Below are positions 53,969 through 64,000 of a DNA stretch of 64,000 bases, piece by piece. Each line of letters begins with the position of its first letter. The first letter of the stretch is position 1. Position numbers and translations under genes: made by a program. The DNA is from Alloascoidea africana (taxonomy: Eukaryota; Ascomycota; Alloascoideomycetes; Alloascoideales; Alloascoideaceae). The notes beneath the pieces were generated by a model. It was not told the DNA's origin and made no database searches. It saw only the letters and a list, made by a program, of their open reading frames with translations. Location of the stretch: positions 237,734 through 301,733 of the forward strand of contig JAKTTT010000024.1 in NCBI GenBank assembly GCA_030581615.1, in the 5' to 3' direction.

Positions 53969-54608
53969 GGACCCGGAGAAAGAGTGAAATACAGGCAGTA
54001 CTAATCTCTGGTTTGGCACAGAAACCAGATCCGTTCGCAATCTCGATCCGAGCCAGCGGAACCAGAGCCGAGTTACCCGTCTCCACACTTTGCGACTGGG
54101 CTCTTTAGCTTTCTCCCCGAAAGCCAGCTTCGGCTGGAGGAAGATCGGATCGAAATCGCTGCTTCTGGTGGTGTTTCTGGTCTCCAGACAGGCCACAGCT
54201 GGGCTGTTTACGATGCGCCATCGTCTCTCAGAATAGCGCCAGTCCCCGTGCGCGCTGGCAGAAAGAACAGGACGAGGCCCCCAGGGCTCTAGCCACCTCT
54301 CGGAAGCGGTGCTGATTGGCTCTCCCGCAGCCAGCGCTAAGCTCTCCGTCCACCTCCAAATTCACCTTCTCTAGGAAAAGAAAGCTTTGTGTTCTTGGCC
54401 TTTTTCAATCACGGCGAATCATCTCATGCACATGCATCTTAAGCGTTTCCACTCGACTCCTGGGTTTGCGAGAGAGGCAGTGCACAGCTCCTGATACGAC
54501 CCTTAAAAAAAGTGCTATCTGTGATATTCTTTTGTATTTACAAACTACTTGATTAGCAAGAAACAGATGATGATCTTCTTCGCATGGTTCACTTGCTCCA
54601 TGGTCTTT
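53969..54608. other. PCS60 upstream region
   Basis: A moderately GC-rich spacer between PCS60 and the 3' end of COQ8, both on the minus strand. Open frames here look like chance. Confidence 0.5.
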
Positions 54609-56321
54609 TTATAGCCCGACAATCTCCTGAAACATTCGTTCACAGGGAACCTGAGCCTCCAATCTGGCACACAGCAGAAACGCCCCACTCAGTTTTCGGT
54701 GCAAACTATAGGTTTCTTCCGGTGGAGGCACTAGCCGCTCGTTCAGCATCACGGAAATGTTACCGCGGACTCGATCCGTGACGGTCTGATTCTTAAAGTC
54801 AAAATCTTTGCCCTTGTTGTTCAGACTGAAAGGTTCGCCCAGAACCAATATCGAACTTATATGTGCGTTCAACATTGCGGAGGACTCGAATCCCGTCAGG
54901 TACCCAAGTTTCAAAGAGTACTCTTCACATTTCTCCCGGCTTTCCGTTACCGCTGCTCGTAATACGCCGAGGTAATTTTCTATAAACTCGTCGCCAAATC
55001 CCCTAGCTGAGCCAAAATCCAAAAGCTGAATCTTCTTCGTAGCCGGGTTATATAGAAAATTTGCCCAGTTCGGATCAGTTTGCATAAATCTGTAATGAGC
55101 AATCTCCTTGAGACACAATCTCATGATGTTTGTAGCGATCCAATCTCTGACTGTCTGATCCCAATCACCTTTCACAATCTCTGTGCCTTCCATGAACTCC
55201 ATCGTCAAGATTTTGGATGTGGATAACTCTCGAAATACTTTGGGGACCTCGAAAACATGCTCTTGTTTATCATTTTCTAACAGTTCTCTAAATCTTTCCA
55301 GGTTATTTGCCTCTCGTTCATAGTCGCATTCCCATTTCAGTTCAACTCTTGCGTTTGCCACTGTTTTATCCAGGAACAGACCCTCCGGCAAGATTCTCGA
55401 AGCTGTGAGTAACATCAAGACGTTATTGAGATCAGAGTCAATTGAGTCCGCGACCCCGGGATATTGAACTTTTACCACAACTTTGTCACCGCTTTTCGTT
55501 ACGGCTCTGTGTATTTGACCAATTGAAGCAGCCGCAAATGGCACGTCTTCAAACGACTCAAACTTGACCTCTCTCCAGTTTTCTCCTAGCTCTTTCCTCA
55601 TGATCGACTCCAGCTGACCCTTTGGCATGTAGTGTGCACTATTCTGAACCCGTAACAGGATCTGTTGAATCTGTGGTGGTAAGACCTTATCATCTTGAAA
55701 CGAAAGCATCTGGCCCAATTTAAGAGCTGCTCCTCTCATCTTTGAAAACTTTTTCGCTATTCGCTCAATGTTCGATGGTGTGAATATCAAGGATCCATTG
55801 TTTCCATTCGAGTTGTTATTGGCCATTCTTTTAAGACCCTCACTGACTACTCCGACACCAACACCAGTTGCCAATGCTCCATAATGGAACAATCTGCTAA
55901 TTCTGGTAGAAGGAATGGCAGAACTTTGCAATTCGAATTGCTCTTTCTTCGTCTTTGGAGTCTGGTTCTTTTCATCACTGTTTGTCTCTGCTGGTTTGCT
56001 ACTAGTTGTAGAGTATTGTTTAGACCCTTTTGGATCTACCCCGGCCGTTTTGTCAACCGTCGGTCGTTTTGAATTGTCGAGTAATGGACTGGTCTTCTTG
56101 ACTGCAGAATCAGAGCCACCTCTGTGCTTCTTTGCAAGTTCACTTTCAAAGTATAACCGAGCAGCCTGGTCACTGATGGAATCTCCCCTCCATAATTTCG
56201 GAATGGAGCTTGTCTTATATATTTGACATAATGACTCCGTTTGAATCTCAATAGCTCTACAAGCCACAGAACCTGCGGTAGATGATACTCGGAGAAGATC
56301 AAATACCTTGCTCCTTGACAT
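54609..56321 (-). CDS. COQ8: Atypical kinase Coq8 (ABC1/ADCK family), mitochondrial
   Basis: 570 residues from the ATG at 56321, the first in-frame ATG (an in-frame stretch upstream has none). Coq8 is the UbiB-type ATPase that supports assembly of the coenzyme Q synthesis complex on the inner membrane. Signature elements: a hydrophobic segment near 165-180, the KxGQ motif ([13 protein letters not shown]), the Ala-rich nucleotide loop [46 protein letters not shown] and the metal-binding DFGSARGF. The basic N-terminus could be a matrix presequence. The GTAAGG just upstream in the leader hints at a possible 5' intron that would alter the first residues. Confidence 0.93.
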   Translation of the reverse strand: MSRSKVFDLLRVSSTAGSVACRAIEIQTESLCQIYKTSSIPKLWRGDSISDQAARLYFESELAKKHRGGSDSAVKKTSPLLDNSKRPTVDKTAGVDPKGSKQYSTTSSKPAETNSDEKNQTPKTKKEQFELQSSAIPSTRISRLFHYGALATGVGVGVVSEGLKRMANNNSNGNNGSLIFTPSNIERIAKKFSKMRGAALKLGQMLSFQDDKVLPPQIQQILLRVQNSAHYMPKGQLESIMRKELGENWREVKFESFEDVPFAAASIGQIHRAVTKSGDKVVVKVQYPGVADSIDSDLNNVLMLLTASRILPEGLFLDKTVANARVELKWECDYEREANNLERFRELLENDKQEHVFEVPKVFRELSTSKILTMEFMEGTEIVKGDWDQTVRDWIATNIMRLCLKEIAHYRFMQTDPNWANFLYNPATKKIQLLDFGSARGFGDEFIENYLGVLRAAVTESREKCEEYSLKLGYLTGFESSAMLNAHISSILVLGEPFSLNNKGKDFDFKNQTVTDRVRGNISVMLNERLVPPPEETYSLHRKLSGAFLLCARLEAQVPCERMFQEIVGL

Positions 56322-58327
56322 GTCACCAAAAAAATCCACTGTTCTTCTTGCTGCTCTGGTTCGCACCTTACTTTCCGTAATGGTATGGGCTGAAATTTCC
56401 GACAGTTTAAAGCTGTGCTCATAAATACCGCCAACAGTGCTTATGTGAGTAATTTAAATCATGCATTCATGCTTGCAGCCAGAAGTGCAAGAAAGATACA
56501 CACGAGAAAACAGCTAGAATGAAGCTAGATCTAATCGATGGATGGTAAAGACTATGATGTTTACTAGGACTACAACCGAAGTGATAAACTCTGTTAGCTG
56601 ACTACGACCAGACAGTGATCTAGGCAACAAAATGATCAGCGGCAGAAATGGATAGCCCACTTTCATGAGCGGTAAAATGATAAATTGGATAAGATTGAGA
56701 ATACAACTTAGGAAGTATAGGATCAGTGATACTAGACGCCGAATACGCAGAAGACGCTTAAGTCAGGATTTCTCAACATGGGCTTCTTTTTATTTGTTAA
56801 CAACAACATAGTATCATGGTATTATGTATCCAAGTTAGCATATTCTTGTCTTGGACCACTCTTCTGATTTCCTATCATATCTGATAAGTACCCCAGCGAA
56901 TCTTCAACGGTTAAATTCATGAGTCCAACGAGATGGATTCGCAGAAAACAGTTTGAAAAGAAATTCCTGTTCACATTAGATCGAATCAATGATGGTTTCA
57001 ACTACTTTTCAATTTGTCTGATCAACCCATTTGGAGAAGAGCTATGCGGAACAGTAAATTACTGAATGATATTCTCTGAAAAATAGTGCGATTTCAACGC
57101 TTTTTTTTTTCATGTCAAACCCAGCTCCTGTCTTCGTGTGAAAAATAAACTTGTAAGATGGGCAGTTTTTAAATTTTTTCAGATCTTCAATTGTCTTTTC
57201 CGACATCATACTCATTGATCTGATAGATCTACCTGATTGCATTTGTGACAGATATCTGCATTTATCATTTCTCCAAGGGCATAATTCTTGATTAAATTCT
57301 TCTCACTCTGATAAGCCACAATACAAACAATCAACAAGACCAGTTTTACTTATTTTCTGAGCTTCTGGTCTGTGTCTTGTCCGTCTGCTTGCTAAAAAAC
57401 GTTGTGGCAATTGCTAAGCATTTAAGAAAGGGCCCTGTTTGAGTGGTAAAGTATGGATGTTTATAATCTAGGTGTGAGCAAAAGTTAAAGGAGCAACAAT
57501 GCATTTTTCAGTTCAGAAGCTCTACTTTATGTGTCTTCTAGAAGTATCAAAGAACCCCACGTTTGGCTACAGAAAAGTTCCAACCACTCACCTGTAAGGC
57601 ATGCGGCTTTAATAGCGGCAATAACAGAGGCACGTCTACAATGATGCACCTTCACTTTTGGAGATTTAGCGAACGCCGGAGCATCCTTGCAATAGAAAAA
57701 ATATCTCCGAAATGCTCACGTGCAAGGCACTTCCTCAAAATCATAGTTGATGCCTGGACAAAACATCAAAATCCGGTAACAATCAGACATGGAAAAGACT
57801 GAACACATGCTGTAGATAAATCAAGACCTTCTGATAGAATTATTTACAGTTTAGAGTTTGTTCTACTTTCCAGATATCGCTGTTGACCATTTTGATATAA
57901 AGCATGGTTTCTCATTTTAGCTCTCTTAGTCAACTTTCAACCTGTGACACGTTTTCCCAAATTATAGCGCGGCTTCAGGGATACATACATTTAACGTGAG
58001 AATTTGTCTATCAATGTTGACACTTCTTGGTTAGTAGTCAGTGTTTTTGTAAGAGATTTACCAAAAGTAATGCTCAGCAACGCATTTAATTCTTTTGGTT
58101 TTTACTTTTATACTTTTTCGCCAAAGGACTTACTTTTGAGGGACATCCAAACCCTCCCATAAATAGAGGTCAAAACCAATTCAAAAGTAAACTTTGTCAC
58201 AACGTCCACATGAGAAACAGGCTGTATAAGGATATAATCCAAAACAAAAGATGGGCACGTAGCAAAGAAAAGAATATAAGAGTACTGTTTTTCCATCCTA
58301 CTATGATCATCAAGTTATAATAATATC
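56322..58327. other. 2 kb intergenic region at the start of the right accessory region
   Basis: AT-rich sequence with short open frames on both strands. One at about 57563-57802 (+) has CKACGF and two His residues but no clear zinc-finger pattern. No gene is supported. Confidence 0.4.
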
Positions 58328-58681
58328 ATGATCCCTCAAATAATTTTTGCGGCTCTCGTTCTAGCCCAAGTCACCTTCGCTCAGATTGACTTTCCTACCG
58401 GCTACTCCAGGCCTTCATTTTATCCTTCACCTCGAGGAGGACGCATGGATTCAGATGATGGTTGGTCAAGAGCGTACGCAAAAGCCGAGTTTATTGTGAA
58501 CCAAATGACTCTTTTGGAAAAAAGTAATCACCCTTCTGGCATTGGATATCTTAATGGACGTAATCGCTGTACAGGAAATACAGGAAGCCTCTACCGATTC
58601 AACATCTCTTCGCTCTGTATGCAAGATGGCGCAGCTGGTATTCGAACTGCAGATTTCGCAACATCTTGTCTTTTTGTTTGA
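58328..58681 (+). pseudogene. Truncated beta-glucosidase (glycoside hydrolase family 3), N-terminus only
   Basis: 117 codons from the ATG at 58328. A signal peptide (about residues 1-18, FAALVLAQVTFA) is followed by typical secreted GH3 beta-glucosidase sequence: WSRAYAKAEFIVNQMTLLEK, GNTGSLYRFNISSLCMQDG and GIRTADF. Full-length family members are 750-870 residues and carry the catalytic Asp and Glu far downstream. The frame stops just after GIRTADF, and the sequence beyond is unrelated to GH3 as far as I can see. It is probably a duplication or deletion remnant. A short secreted product could still be made but would lack the active site. Confidence 0.8.
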
Positions 58682-59117
58682 ATTAGATTGACGATGTTGT
58701 TATCTATTGGAGAACTAGAACTAGAGACAATCTAACGCGCTATTTATGCTTAACAGCCCTCGCTGTTACCCTACCCTCACTTGCTACTCTCAGAGGTCAC
58801 GGGATCGGCTGATCTGGACTGCCATCCAACAGTTTGTACATCTATTTGATTTTGTTATTTGTTTGTACTTTATTCACATTTTAGAACATGTACACAGCTA
58901 TGATTATATAGAACTTGTTTTACATTTAAGGAAATGATTCCTTTCTCACAAAAAGTCTTGTAGAACTGTAACCACCATAGTTCAAGTCATGAAGTGCTGA
59001 ACAGAAAGAAGCCATTTCACAGATGTCACAGAGCATGTCCCACTCTGTCTCCAGGCTCCGAAGCCAGCTCAAACCACCAATGGATATCAATCAGCCTCAA
59101 ATGTGTGAATCACTAAT
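58682..59117. other. Intergenic with a dispersed repeat fragment
   Basis: About 58850-58935 is similar to the reverse complement of 63095-63170 and its near-copy at 63205-63260. No gene is supported. Confidence 0.5.
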
Positions 59118-59410
59118 CGCGAGAGTATGCTGTTCATCCCAACCCAGCCTGTTCACGTTCGACTCATCAGATCCCAAATTCCTTCCAGTTGCCTTCTGAT
59201 TTTCTGGAAGACAAACACCCGTTTACATACAGAGACTACAAAAAGCACTTGTGTAGTGGCAATACTCCAGTTTTTCTTCCTACTACCGCCAGCGCTTAAT
59301 TTATGTTTCTTTGCTCAGTGTCGAATGTTCGCTCATTTTACAAGAGTTGACACAAGACAGAGGGCCAAAGTCTATGGACTAGGGTCTCAGATTCGACGCA
59401 AATGTTTTCA
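59118..59410 (-). repeat. Copy of the 21.2-21.6 kb repeat unit
   Basis: 59118-59330 matches the reverse complement of 21214-21430, and 59265-59405 matches 21433-21590 directly. Only one 66 bp arm is present here, so the hairpin of the other copy is a later fold-back or this copy lost an arm. Confidence 0.75.
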
Positions 59411-59456
59411 TGTCAGATTAACTAGAACAATTGCGGGCGACTGTGTCTAACATCTT

Positions 59457-59906
59457 TTAATGAATGCCCTCATATTCTCTCTCTCTCTTTACCCTTTCTA
59501 TTATTTTTGTCCTGACATCTACCGCCGCTATGCAAGACAATTCTCTTTTAGACTGCACATACTTGTGGGAGCCAGTGGTGGGAATTGGGGGAGTTGCTGT
59601 GGTGCTTGATGGAATTGTGGGAGACAAAACTATATTGGGGGTTTCTTTTCGAGTCACATCTCTTGAAAAGCCGTTATGCTGGTTATCCACCAACTCAGGG
59701 AAGTAGCCCCTATTTCCCACCACAGGCGCCACAGTCTCCACGGGCGCCACAGGCTCTACCGGCTCCACCGGCTCCACCGGCTCCACAGGATCCCACAAGT
59801 ATGTGTAATCTAAAAGTGAATCGTATGGCATAGCGTCGAAAGATGTCAAGACAAAAATGATAATAGAAAGGGTAAAGAGAGAGAGAGAATATGAGGGAGA
59901 GGGCAT
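59457..59906 (-). CDS. EPV-family secreted-looking protein, cassette copy B (chimeric tail)
   Basis: 149 residues from the ATG at 59906. A Leu/Ser-rich leader (SLSLFTLSIIIFVLTS) looks like a signal peptide. The family segment YTYLWDPVEPVEPV with further EPV/APV triplets (9-base minisatellite), GYFPELVDNQHNGFSRDVT and KETPN follow. The last 40 residues are read antisense through the inverted half-copy on the other strand, so the tail is an accident of the fold-back and not family sequence. The gene may be a pseudogene. The family and function are unknown. Confidence 0.5.
   Translation of the reverse strand: MPSPSYSLSLFTLSIIIFVLTSFDAMPYDSLLDYTYLWDPVEPVEPVEPVEPVAPVETVAPVVGNRGYFPELVDNQHNGFSRDVTRKETPNIVLSPTIPSSTTATPPIPTTGSHKYVQSKRELSCIAAVDVRTKIIERVKREREYEGIH
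59464..59706 (+). pseudogene. Inverted partial EPV gene
   Basis: 80 codons starting with the same leader (SLSLFTLSIIFVLTSTAAM) and YLWEPV, then running into the antisense of the opposite copy. The arms at about 59405-59590 and 59760-59960 pair as an inverted repeat. Confidence 0.5.
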
Positions 59907-60082
59907 TTATTTATAGATTTTAGACAAAGTCGTCCGCAATTGTTCTAGTTAATCCAACATAAAAACAAATTTTGGTATATGGTTCAGGAAAACAAGGGAT
60001 ATAGAGTTGGTAAAAGGAATTGAGTTTTGGATCAGATTAAAAAACAATACAAAACCCTTATTAATCGGGCTCTGTCAAAGGA

Positions 60083-60091
60083 GCCCCCGCC
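60083..60091. promoter_or_regulatory. GGCGGGGGC motif, unit 1 of copy B
   Basis: Same nine bases (complement shown on the top strand) with an AT-rich flank, as at 20399. Confidence 0.4.
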
Positions 60092-60203
60092 ATAAAATTA
60101 TATGGTTTAGGAAAACAAGGGATAGAGTTGGTAAAAAAAATTTAGTTTTTGATCAGATTGGCAAACCATACAGAATTATTTGCAATTGGGTTTTTTCAAA
60201 AGT

Positions 60204-60212
60204 GCCCCCGCC
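60204..60212. promoter_or_regulatory. GGCGGGGGC motif, unit 2 of copy B
   Basis: Kept in the second tandem unit although much around it has diverged. Confidence 0.4.
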
Positions 60213-60470
60213 AAACAATTGAGTCCCGAACAGATTAGCCTTGGCGCTGTCAAACGTTATGTGTAGGTCCTTTTTCTAGAAACCATCTCTTAATCATTGG
60301 CTTTGCCAATTGTGATCCAGGGGAAATGCTTTCTAGGCGCTGGATGGGAGAGAGAGCAAGAATTACCCGCTGTGGTAGCACAATCAGGAACCAAAGACCT
60401 GTTACCTCACAGGTGTTGTTTTCGGGGTTCGTAGTCTGTGGTGGTTGATTCATCTTTCGCGTGATTGACA

Positions 60471-60847
60471 ATGACGACCCAGGGGCAAAAAAAGAGAGAG
60501 TTCCTATGTTGCAAAGATAGAGTTGAAAAACCAATCCCTGACGAGGGATGCGACAATTGGTTTTGCAACAAAGGTGCCCATCGTACAACTGAGGTTCCTA
60601 CAACGCGAACGATAATGCTAAGAATTTTCTACTTTTGGTTTGCCATGAGATGAGTGCTCTGAAGCAACAGAGTTTCTCTGCTTTGGTGCTCAATTGGAAA
60701 AGCGATGAGCAGTTGAGCAGGATCCCAATAAACTCAAATCCCCGTTGTGGAAAGCCGCACTTCCTAATTGGGCACGAAGCAGGAAAAAACTATTTCCGCA
60801 TCGCGAACGCCATCACCGCCCAGTTTTGCAATCACTACACGCGGTAA
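60471..60847 (+). pseudogene. ORF X, cassette copy B (frameshifted)
   Basis: The ATG at 60471 is in frame with FLCCKDRVEKPIPDEGCDNW and CNKGAHRTTEVPTTRT, then shifts frame after about 46 codons (stop at 60653). The remaining blocks HEMSALKQQSFSALVLNWKS, NPRCGKPHFLI and FRIANAITAQFCNH continue in another frame to 60847. Each copy carries a frameshift at a different place, so both derive from an intact gene of about 135 codons. It is head to head with EPV copy B. Confidence 0.5.
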
Positions 60848-61434
60848 ATCGATTGCTGCCATCTGTGGAAGCTACGGGGCTCTGATGGCTATGGGAGTGT
60901 CTGAGTAGTCACTTCTGTGGAGAGTGATTAGATGCGTTTTGACAGTTTTGCTAGTTTTGCTAGTTTTGCCAATCCTGTTTGTGTTGAAACCTGGGATATC
61001 CGGGGGATTGGCGAGCACTTGTTCTGCAACCTGGGATTTAGCTCTAGCGCGATGGCGCATAACCTACGGATTTAAGCTTAAAGTGTAGCGGGAATTGACA
61101 CAAAGACGGCATTGCAAGGCTGGGCGTTTCCCTCAGCATTCTACCATTTTCCACACGATCAGAACACTGGCTAAATGAGTATTCTAAGTGTTTAATTATT
61201 TATTGACTTTGCAGATAACTAGATAGTATGTGGCTTGGTATGATGAATATTTTGACCTAGATCTGTCTATACACAACAGACTCCGATATCTAGGCTGCTC
61301 ATCACAATCTAGAATTATCCCTGGACAAAACAAACAGTAAGCTAGGAGTAAACTACAATTTTAGGACTGGGGGAGGCTGTTTCATTTTTTGGAGTTTCTG
61401 TTGAGGGACAGAGCTGATCACCATTGCACTAATG

Positions 61435-61890
61435 CCTTGTGCTCCAGTGACATATCAAAACAGCCTTTCTGATTTAACTGTCATTCCCTTAACAAAAATA
61501 GTGAATTATGTTCTCTCCCAAGACGATGGCTCCTGTTCTCAACTCAGGATTCTCAGCCAGTTTGATAAAACTTGTTGATGTTCCCACTAAGTGCAACACG
61601 ATTGACCGTTTGTCAATGTTTAGGTGGTTTTTAATGCAAATCAAAAGAGTTTTGGCTCCAATGAGGGTATAACACAGCTATGCGTGCATCATTCAATCCA
61701 CCACCAATGCCTACCTAATCAACTAGAGCAGTGTTTCCAAAAATGCGAATGCTTAAATGTGCATCATTTCAACAATGATGAATGTTTATAATGTCAGCAT
61801 CCGAAAGAGGATTTCGAATAATGGCTGTCGGCTTCACTGGTTCGTTTTCTGTGTGCTGGCGAATGTCAAATATCACATTATTAACATTTT
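61435..61890 (-). pseudogene. Decayed 3' part of the F-box/propeller gene
   Basis: The minus strand aligns with 18775-19215: ATATTTGACATTCGCCAGCA, TCGGATGCTxAxxTTA, GGTGGATTGAATGATG, GAGAATCCTGAGT and ACAGGAGCCATCGT are all recognisable. It contains an in-frame TAG where the intact gene has TTG (GTTGTTTTGG against GTTGATTAGG) and length differences. Only about 150 codons remain; the F-box end is absent. Confidence 0.85.
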
Positions 61891-63300
61891 GGTCCAATTA
61901 TTACAAATAAGAACTGCTTTTTCAACGCATATCCAGATAACCAAAGATCAGCACCAGTAACTAATTAAGCAGAGCCTGTATTTCTGTCACTTCGGCTGTA
62001 CTTTTGTTATCATTGCTTCAATTGGGAGAGCCTTGAACAGACAACTTTGAACAAGAGTCTGTAAGACGTTCAAGCGTTGGTTTTCAGCTTCTTTTTGGGA
62101 TCCAAAGCATTATCTGATTTCTTCCACTGTAGCAATAGTTTTGGCGACGGGGCCAAAGCATAAGTTTTAAATCGTTGGCGTTCTGTCTCGTTTCTAGTAA
62201 AGAATGCTCCGTAGCACCGGTTATCAAGGGTTTTTGTCAAGATTGAACTCCAACCCAACAGCATCACTATTTGGTTGTATTTGTAAAGGAACAAATGGAA
62301 GATTCTAGAAACAAACCAAAACAATGTGGAAGTTACAGTTCTCGCTGGTATTTATCAAGAGAACAGCGCTGCTCTGATATTGGACAATTCTTTCCTTACT
62401 TATTGGAAATAGACTAAGATGGAACTGGTGACAGTGCAGCTAAAATCAAAGATTAGATTGTGTTACCAGCTTATCCGTAGATTTTATAGCTCTTTGAGCT
62501 CAGAAAATTGTACCGTGTATACCACCAACACTATCGCGAATTTTGGGTTTACTATCAACACCTGAAACATCGATAGGAATTCAAACCCAAATGGTAAAAT
62601 TGGCAAAATTACTAAACAAGCGAATTCCTGATGATGTATTTATTTGAAAAATATGTGATTATCAAGACAAAAAGTCGGTTCGTATTGATCCCAAACCCTT
62701 TTGTAAAAACAGAGCTTTTTTTGTCGTTCTTTAAGTGAACAAATCAAGTAAAATACTTTTCAATGGACTACTGCTGTAGCGCTCTGGGAAACGTGTGGCT
62801 TATATATGACTGATGTTGGAGAAACCCAGCACCACAGGAAACATTCTTGGATATCCATAAACTTCACATTTGAATCAAACTACTTCAGAAGATTACTAAT
62901 CTGTAATTTGCTTCGTAGGCGTCTAGAGATGAGATATACGTGGAAGTGAAGAGCCAACTCATGAAAATGCTGCCCACCATGATGAGCGCTTCTCACTTTT
63001 TTCACTTCCGAATTGGTCAACTTGGCAAGCTGAACAACTGAACTGGGCATTATGCTTCTACAAGAAAATTGTCTGTCAAAAGCAATCAATTCCTTAAAGT
63101 GCAAAACAAGTTCTATATAATCATAACCGTGTACAAGTTCTAAAATGTGTATAGTGTACAAACAAATAAGACAAACCTCTAACAAACATTACTCAAGCGA
63201 GAATTGACAAGTTCTAAAATGTGTATCAAGTACAAACAAAAAAGAAAAAAGACAAACCTCTGAAAAAACAAAAATCAAGAAAGAATTCACCAGAAATAGC
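61891..63300. other. 1.4 kb without a supported gene
   Basis: A minus-strand frame at about 62070-62324 and one at 62880-63060 look protein-like but have no recognised family. Near 63095-63260 a unit of about 50-75 bp containing AAGTTCTAAAATGTGTAT occurs twice in tandem and again, inverted, at 58850-58935. Confidence 0.4.
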
Positions 63301-63999
63301 CTAGGTCGGCTTTTTCTTGTTGGGTGCTCGTACCCACGCATTTTTGGGACGCATATTGAGGCGCATAAATTCGCCATAGACTGCCTGGGGGTTTTCGTCA
63401 GCTTTAACTGTGATATCCATAACCCCAATACATTGCGAGAAAGGTACTGCCTCAGCATTGTGTGGGATATGGTCACCGCTAACGTCTTTACCAGAGTTTT
63501 CCAAAGCAATTGCTGAAGGTCTTGTTTCAGCAGTGTGGGGTATCTGATCCCCGGAGACGTCTTTCAAGGCTTCCAACTCAAAGTATTGGAAGGCCACATC
63601 AATACTTTTGGCGAGCTCCAACTCGGGGTCGCTCTCTGGACCGCTTGAAGCAGTTTGCGAAGGTGGCGATGATCTGGGAGAAATAGTAATTTTTTCAAGT
63701 TCGTCTGGAGTCTGTAAAGTTCTTGATAAAAGAATTTGCTGAGAAATTATGGGAGGCATAACTTGATTGGGGGTTTCCCTTGGATTCACATCTCTTGAAA
63801 AGCCGTTATGCTGGTTATCCACCAACTCCGGGAAGTAACCCCCATTTCCCACCACACGCTCCATAGGCGCCACAGGCACCACAGGCTCCACGGGCGCCAC
63901 AGGCTCCCACAAGTATGGATAATCGAAAAGTGATTCGTATACCATAGCGGCGGTAAGAGAAAGGGTAAAGAGAGAGAGAGAATATGAGGGAGAGGGCAT
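63301..63999 (-). CDS. EPV-family secreted-looking protein, intact copy C
   Basis: 232 residues from the ATG at 63999, one base from the right edge. A short leader (SYSLSLFTLSLTAAM) may be a signal peptide, shorter than in the other copies. The family part follows: YLWEPVAPVEPVVPVAPMER, GNGGYFPELVDNQHNGFSRD and ETPN. A unique C-terminal part has two near-repeats of KDVSGDxIPHxAE separated by 17 residues, then a moderately basic end with WVRAPNKKK. No stops or frameshifts. No known family is recognised. The promoter lies outside the window. Confidence 0.6.
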   Translation of the reverse strand: MPSPSYSLSLFTLSLTAAMVYESLFDYPYLWEPVAPVEPVVPVAPMERVVGNGGYFPELVDNQHNGFSRDVNPRETPNQVMPPIISQQILLSRTLQTPDELEKITISPRSSPPSQTASSGPESDPELELAKSIDVAFQYFELEALKDVSGDQIPHTAETRPSAIALENSGKDVSGDHIPHNAEAVPFSQCIGVMDITVKADENPQAVYGEFMRLNMRPKNAWVRAPNKKKPT

Positions 64000-64000
64000 T

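Larger units (their letters stand above)
59966..60222. repeat. Tandem duplication of the ORF X / EPV promoter block
   Basis: Two diverged copies of about 125 bp, 59966-60095 and 60096-60222, each with GGAAAACAAGGGATA, GAGTTGGTAAAA and GCCCCCGCC. Copy A at 20.4 kb has a single unit. Confidence 0.75.
59118..61890 (-). repeat. Cassette copy B: inverted counterpart of 18.8-21.6 kb
   Basis: Read on the minus strand it gives the 3' F-box part, flank, ORF X, the promoter block (here doubled), the EPV gene and the 59.1-59.4 kb unit, in the same order as copy A. An additional inverted EPV half-copy lies at 59.4-59.7 kb. Confidence 0.8.

Overview
The window reads as nuclear DNA of an ascomycete yeast (Saccharomycotina), probably an intron-containing early branch such as the Yarrowia/Geotrichum side of the subphylum. 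Short introns (about 60-85 nt) interrupt several genes. Their donors are GTATGT, GTAAGT, GTATGG, GTGAGT or GTGGGC, and several have a CTAAC branch site close to the 3' AG. CTG falls at a conserved leucine of MED31, so the standard code is likely. A Fot1/pogo-type DNA transposon is present. No convincing tRNA or rRNA gene was seen.

Layout. 0-13.8 kb: the C-terminal part of an unknown protein, a spliced Ser/Gly-rich unknown gene, a small heat-shock-like protein, an MNN2/MNN5-type mannosyltransferase, then a 4.5 kb gene-poor stretch. 13.8-26 kb: an accessory region with two F-box/beta-propeller paralogues on opposite strands, a deleted Fot1 element between them, then decayed ORFs, an LTR and inverted repeats. 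26-56.4 kb: a conserved housekeeping block: DBP4, a SPOUT-family methyltransferase, a metacaspase, IDI1, a previously hidden KSH1-like gene, URA6, two poorly known proteins, MED31, SCS3/FIT2, PDB1, a globin-domain protein, PCS60 and COQ8. 56.4-64 kb: a second accessory region with a truncated beta-glucosidase and an inverted, decayed copy of the 19-21.6 kb material.

The most interesting structure is a duplicated three-part cassette. It holds an F-box/propeller gene, a Cys-rich ORF (called ORF X here) and a small secreted-looking protein with Glu-Pro-Val repeats (called EPV here). ORF X and EPV are head to head across a shared promoter carrying GGCGGGGGC motifs. One copy lies at 17.5-21.6 kb. 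The other lies inverted at 59.1-61.9 kb with its F-box gene reduced to a broken 3' part. A third EPV gene, at the right edge, is intact. All copies except the 17.5 kb F-box gene and the right-edge EPV gene show stops, frameshifts or insertions, so the cassette is duplicating and decaying quickly. Its function is unknown.

The housekeeping genes are not an operon-like system. Several pairs share short intergenic spacers (MED31/SCS3 divergent with 151 bp; SCS3 to PDB1 125 bp; SPOUT to metacaspase 146 bp). Gene calls rest on visible motifs and remembered family features. No database search was run.
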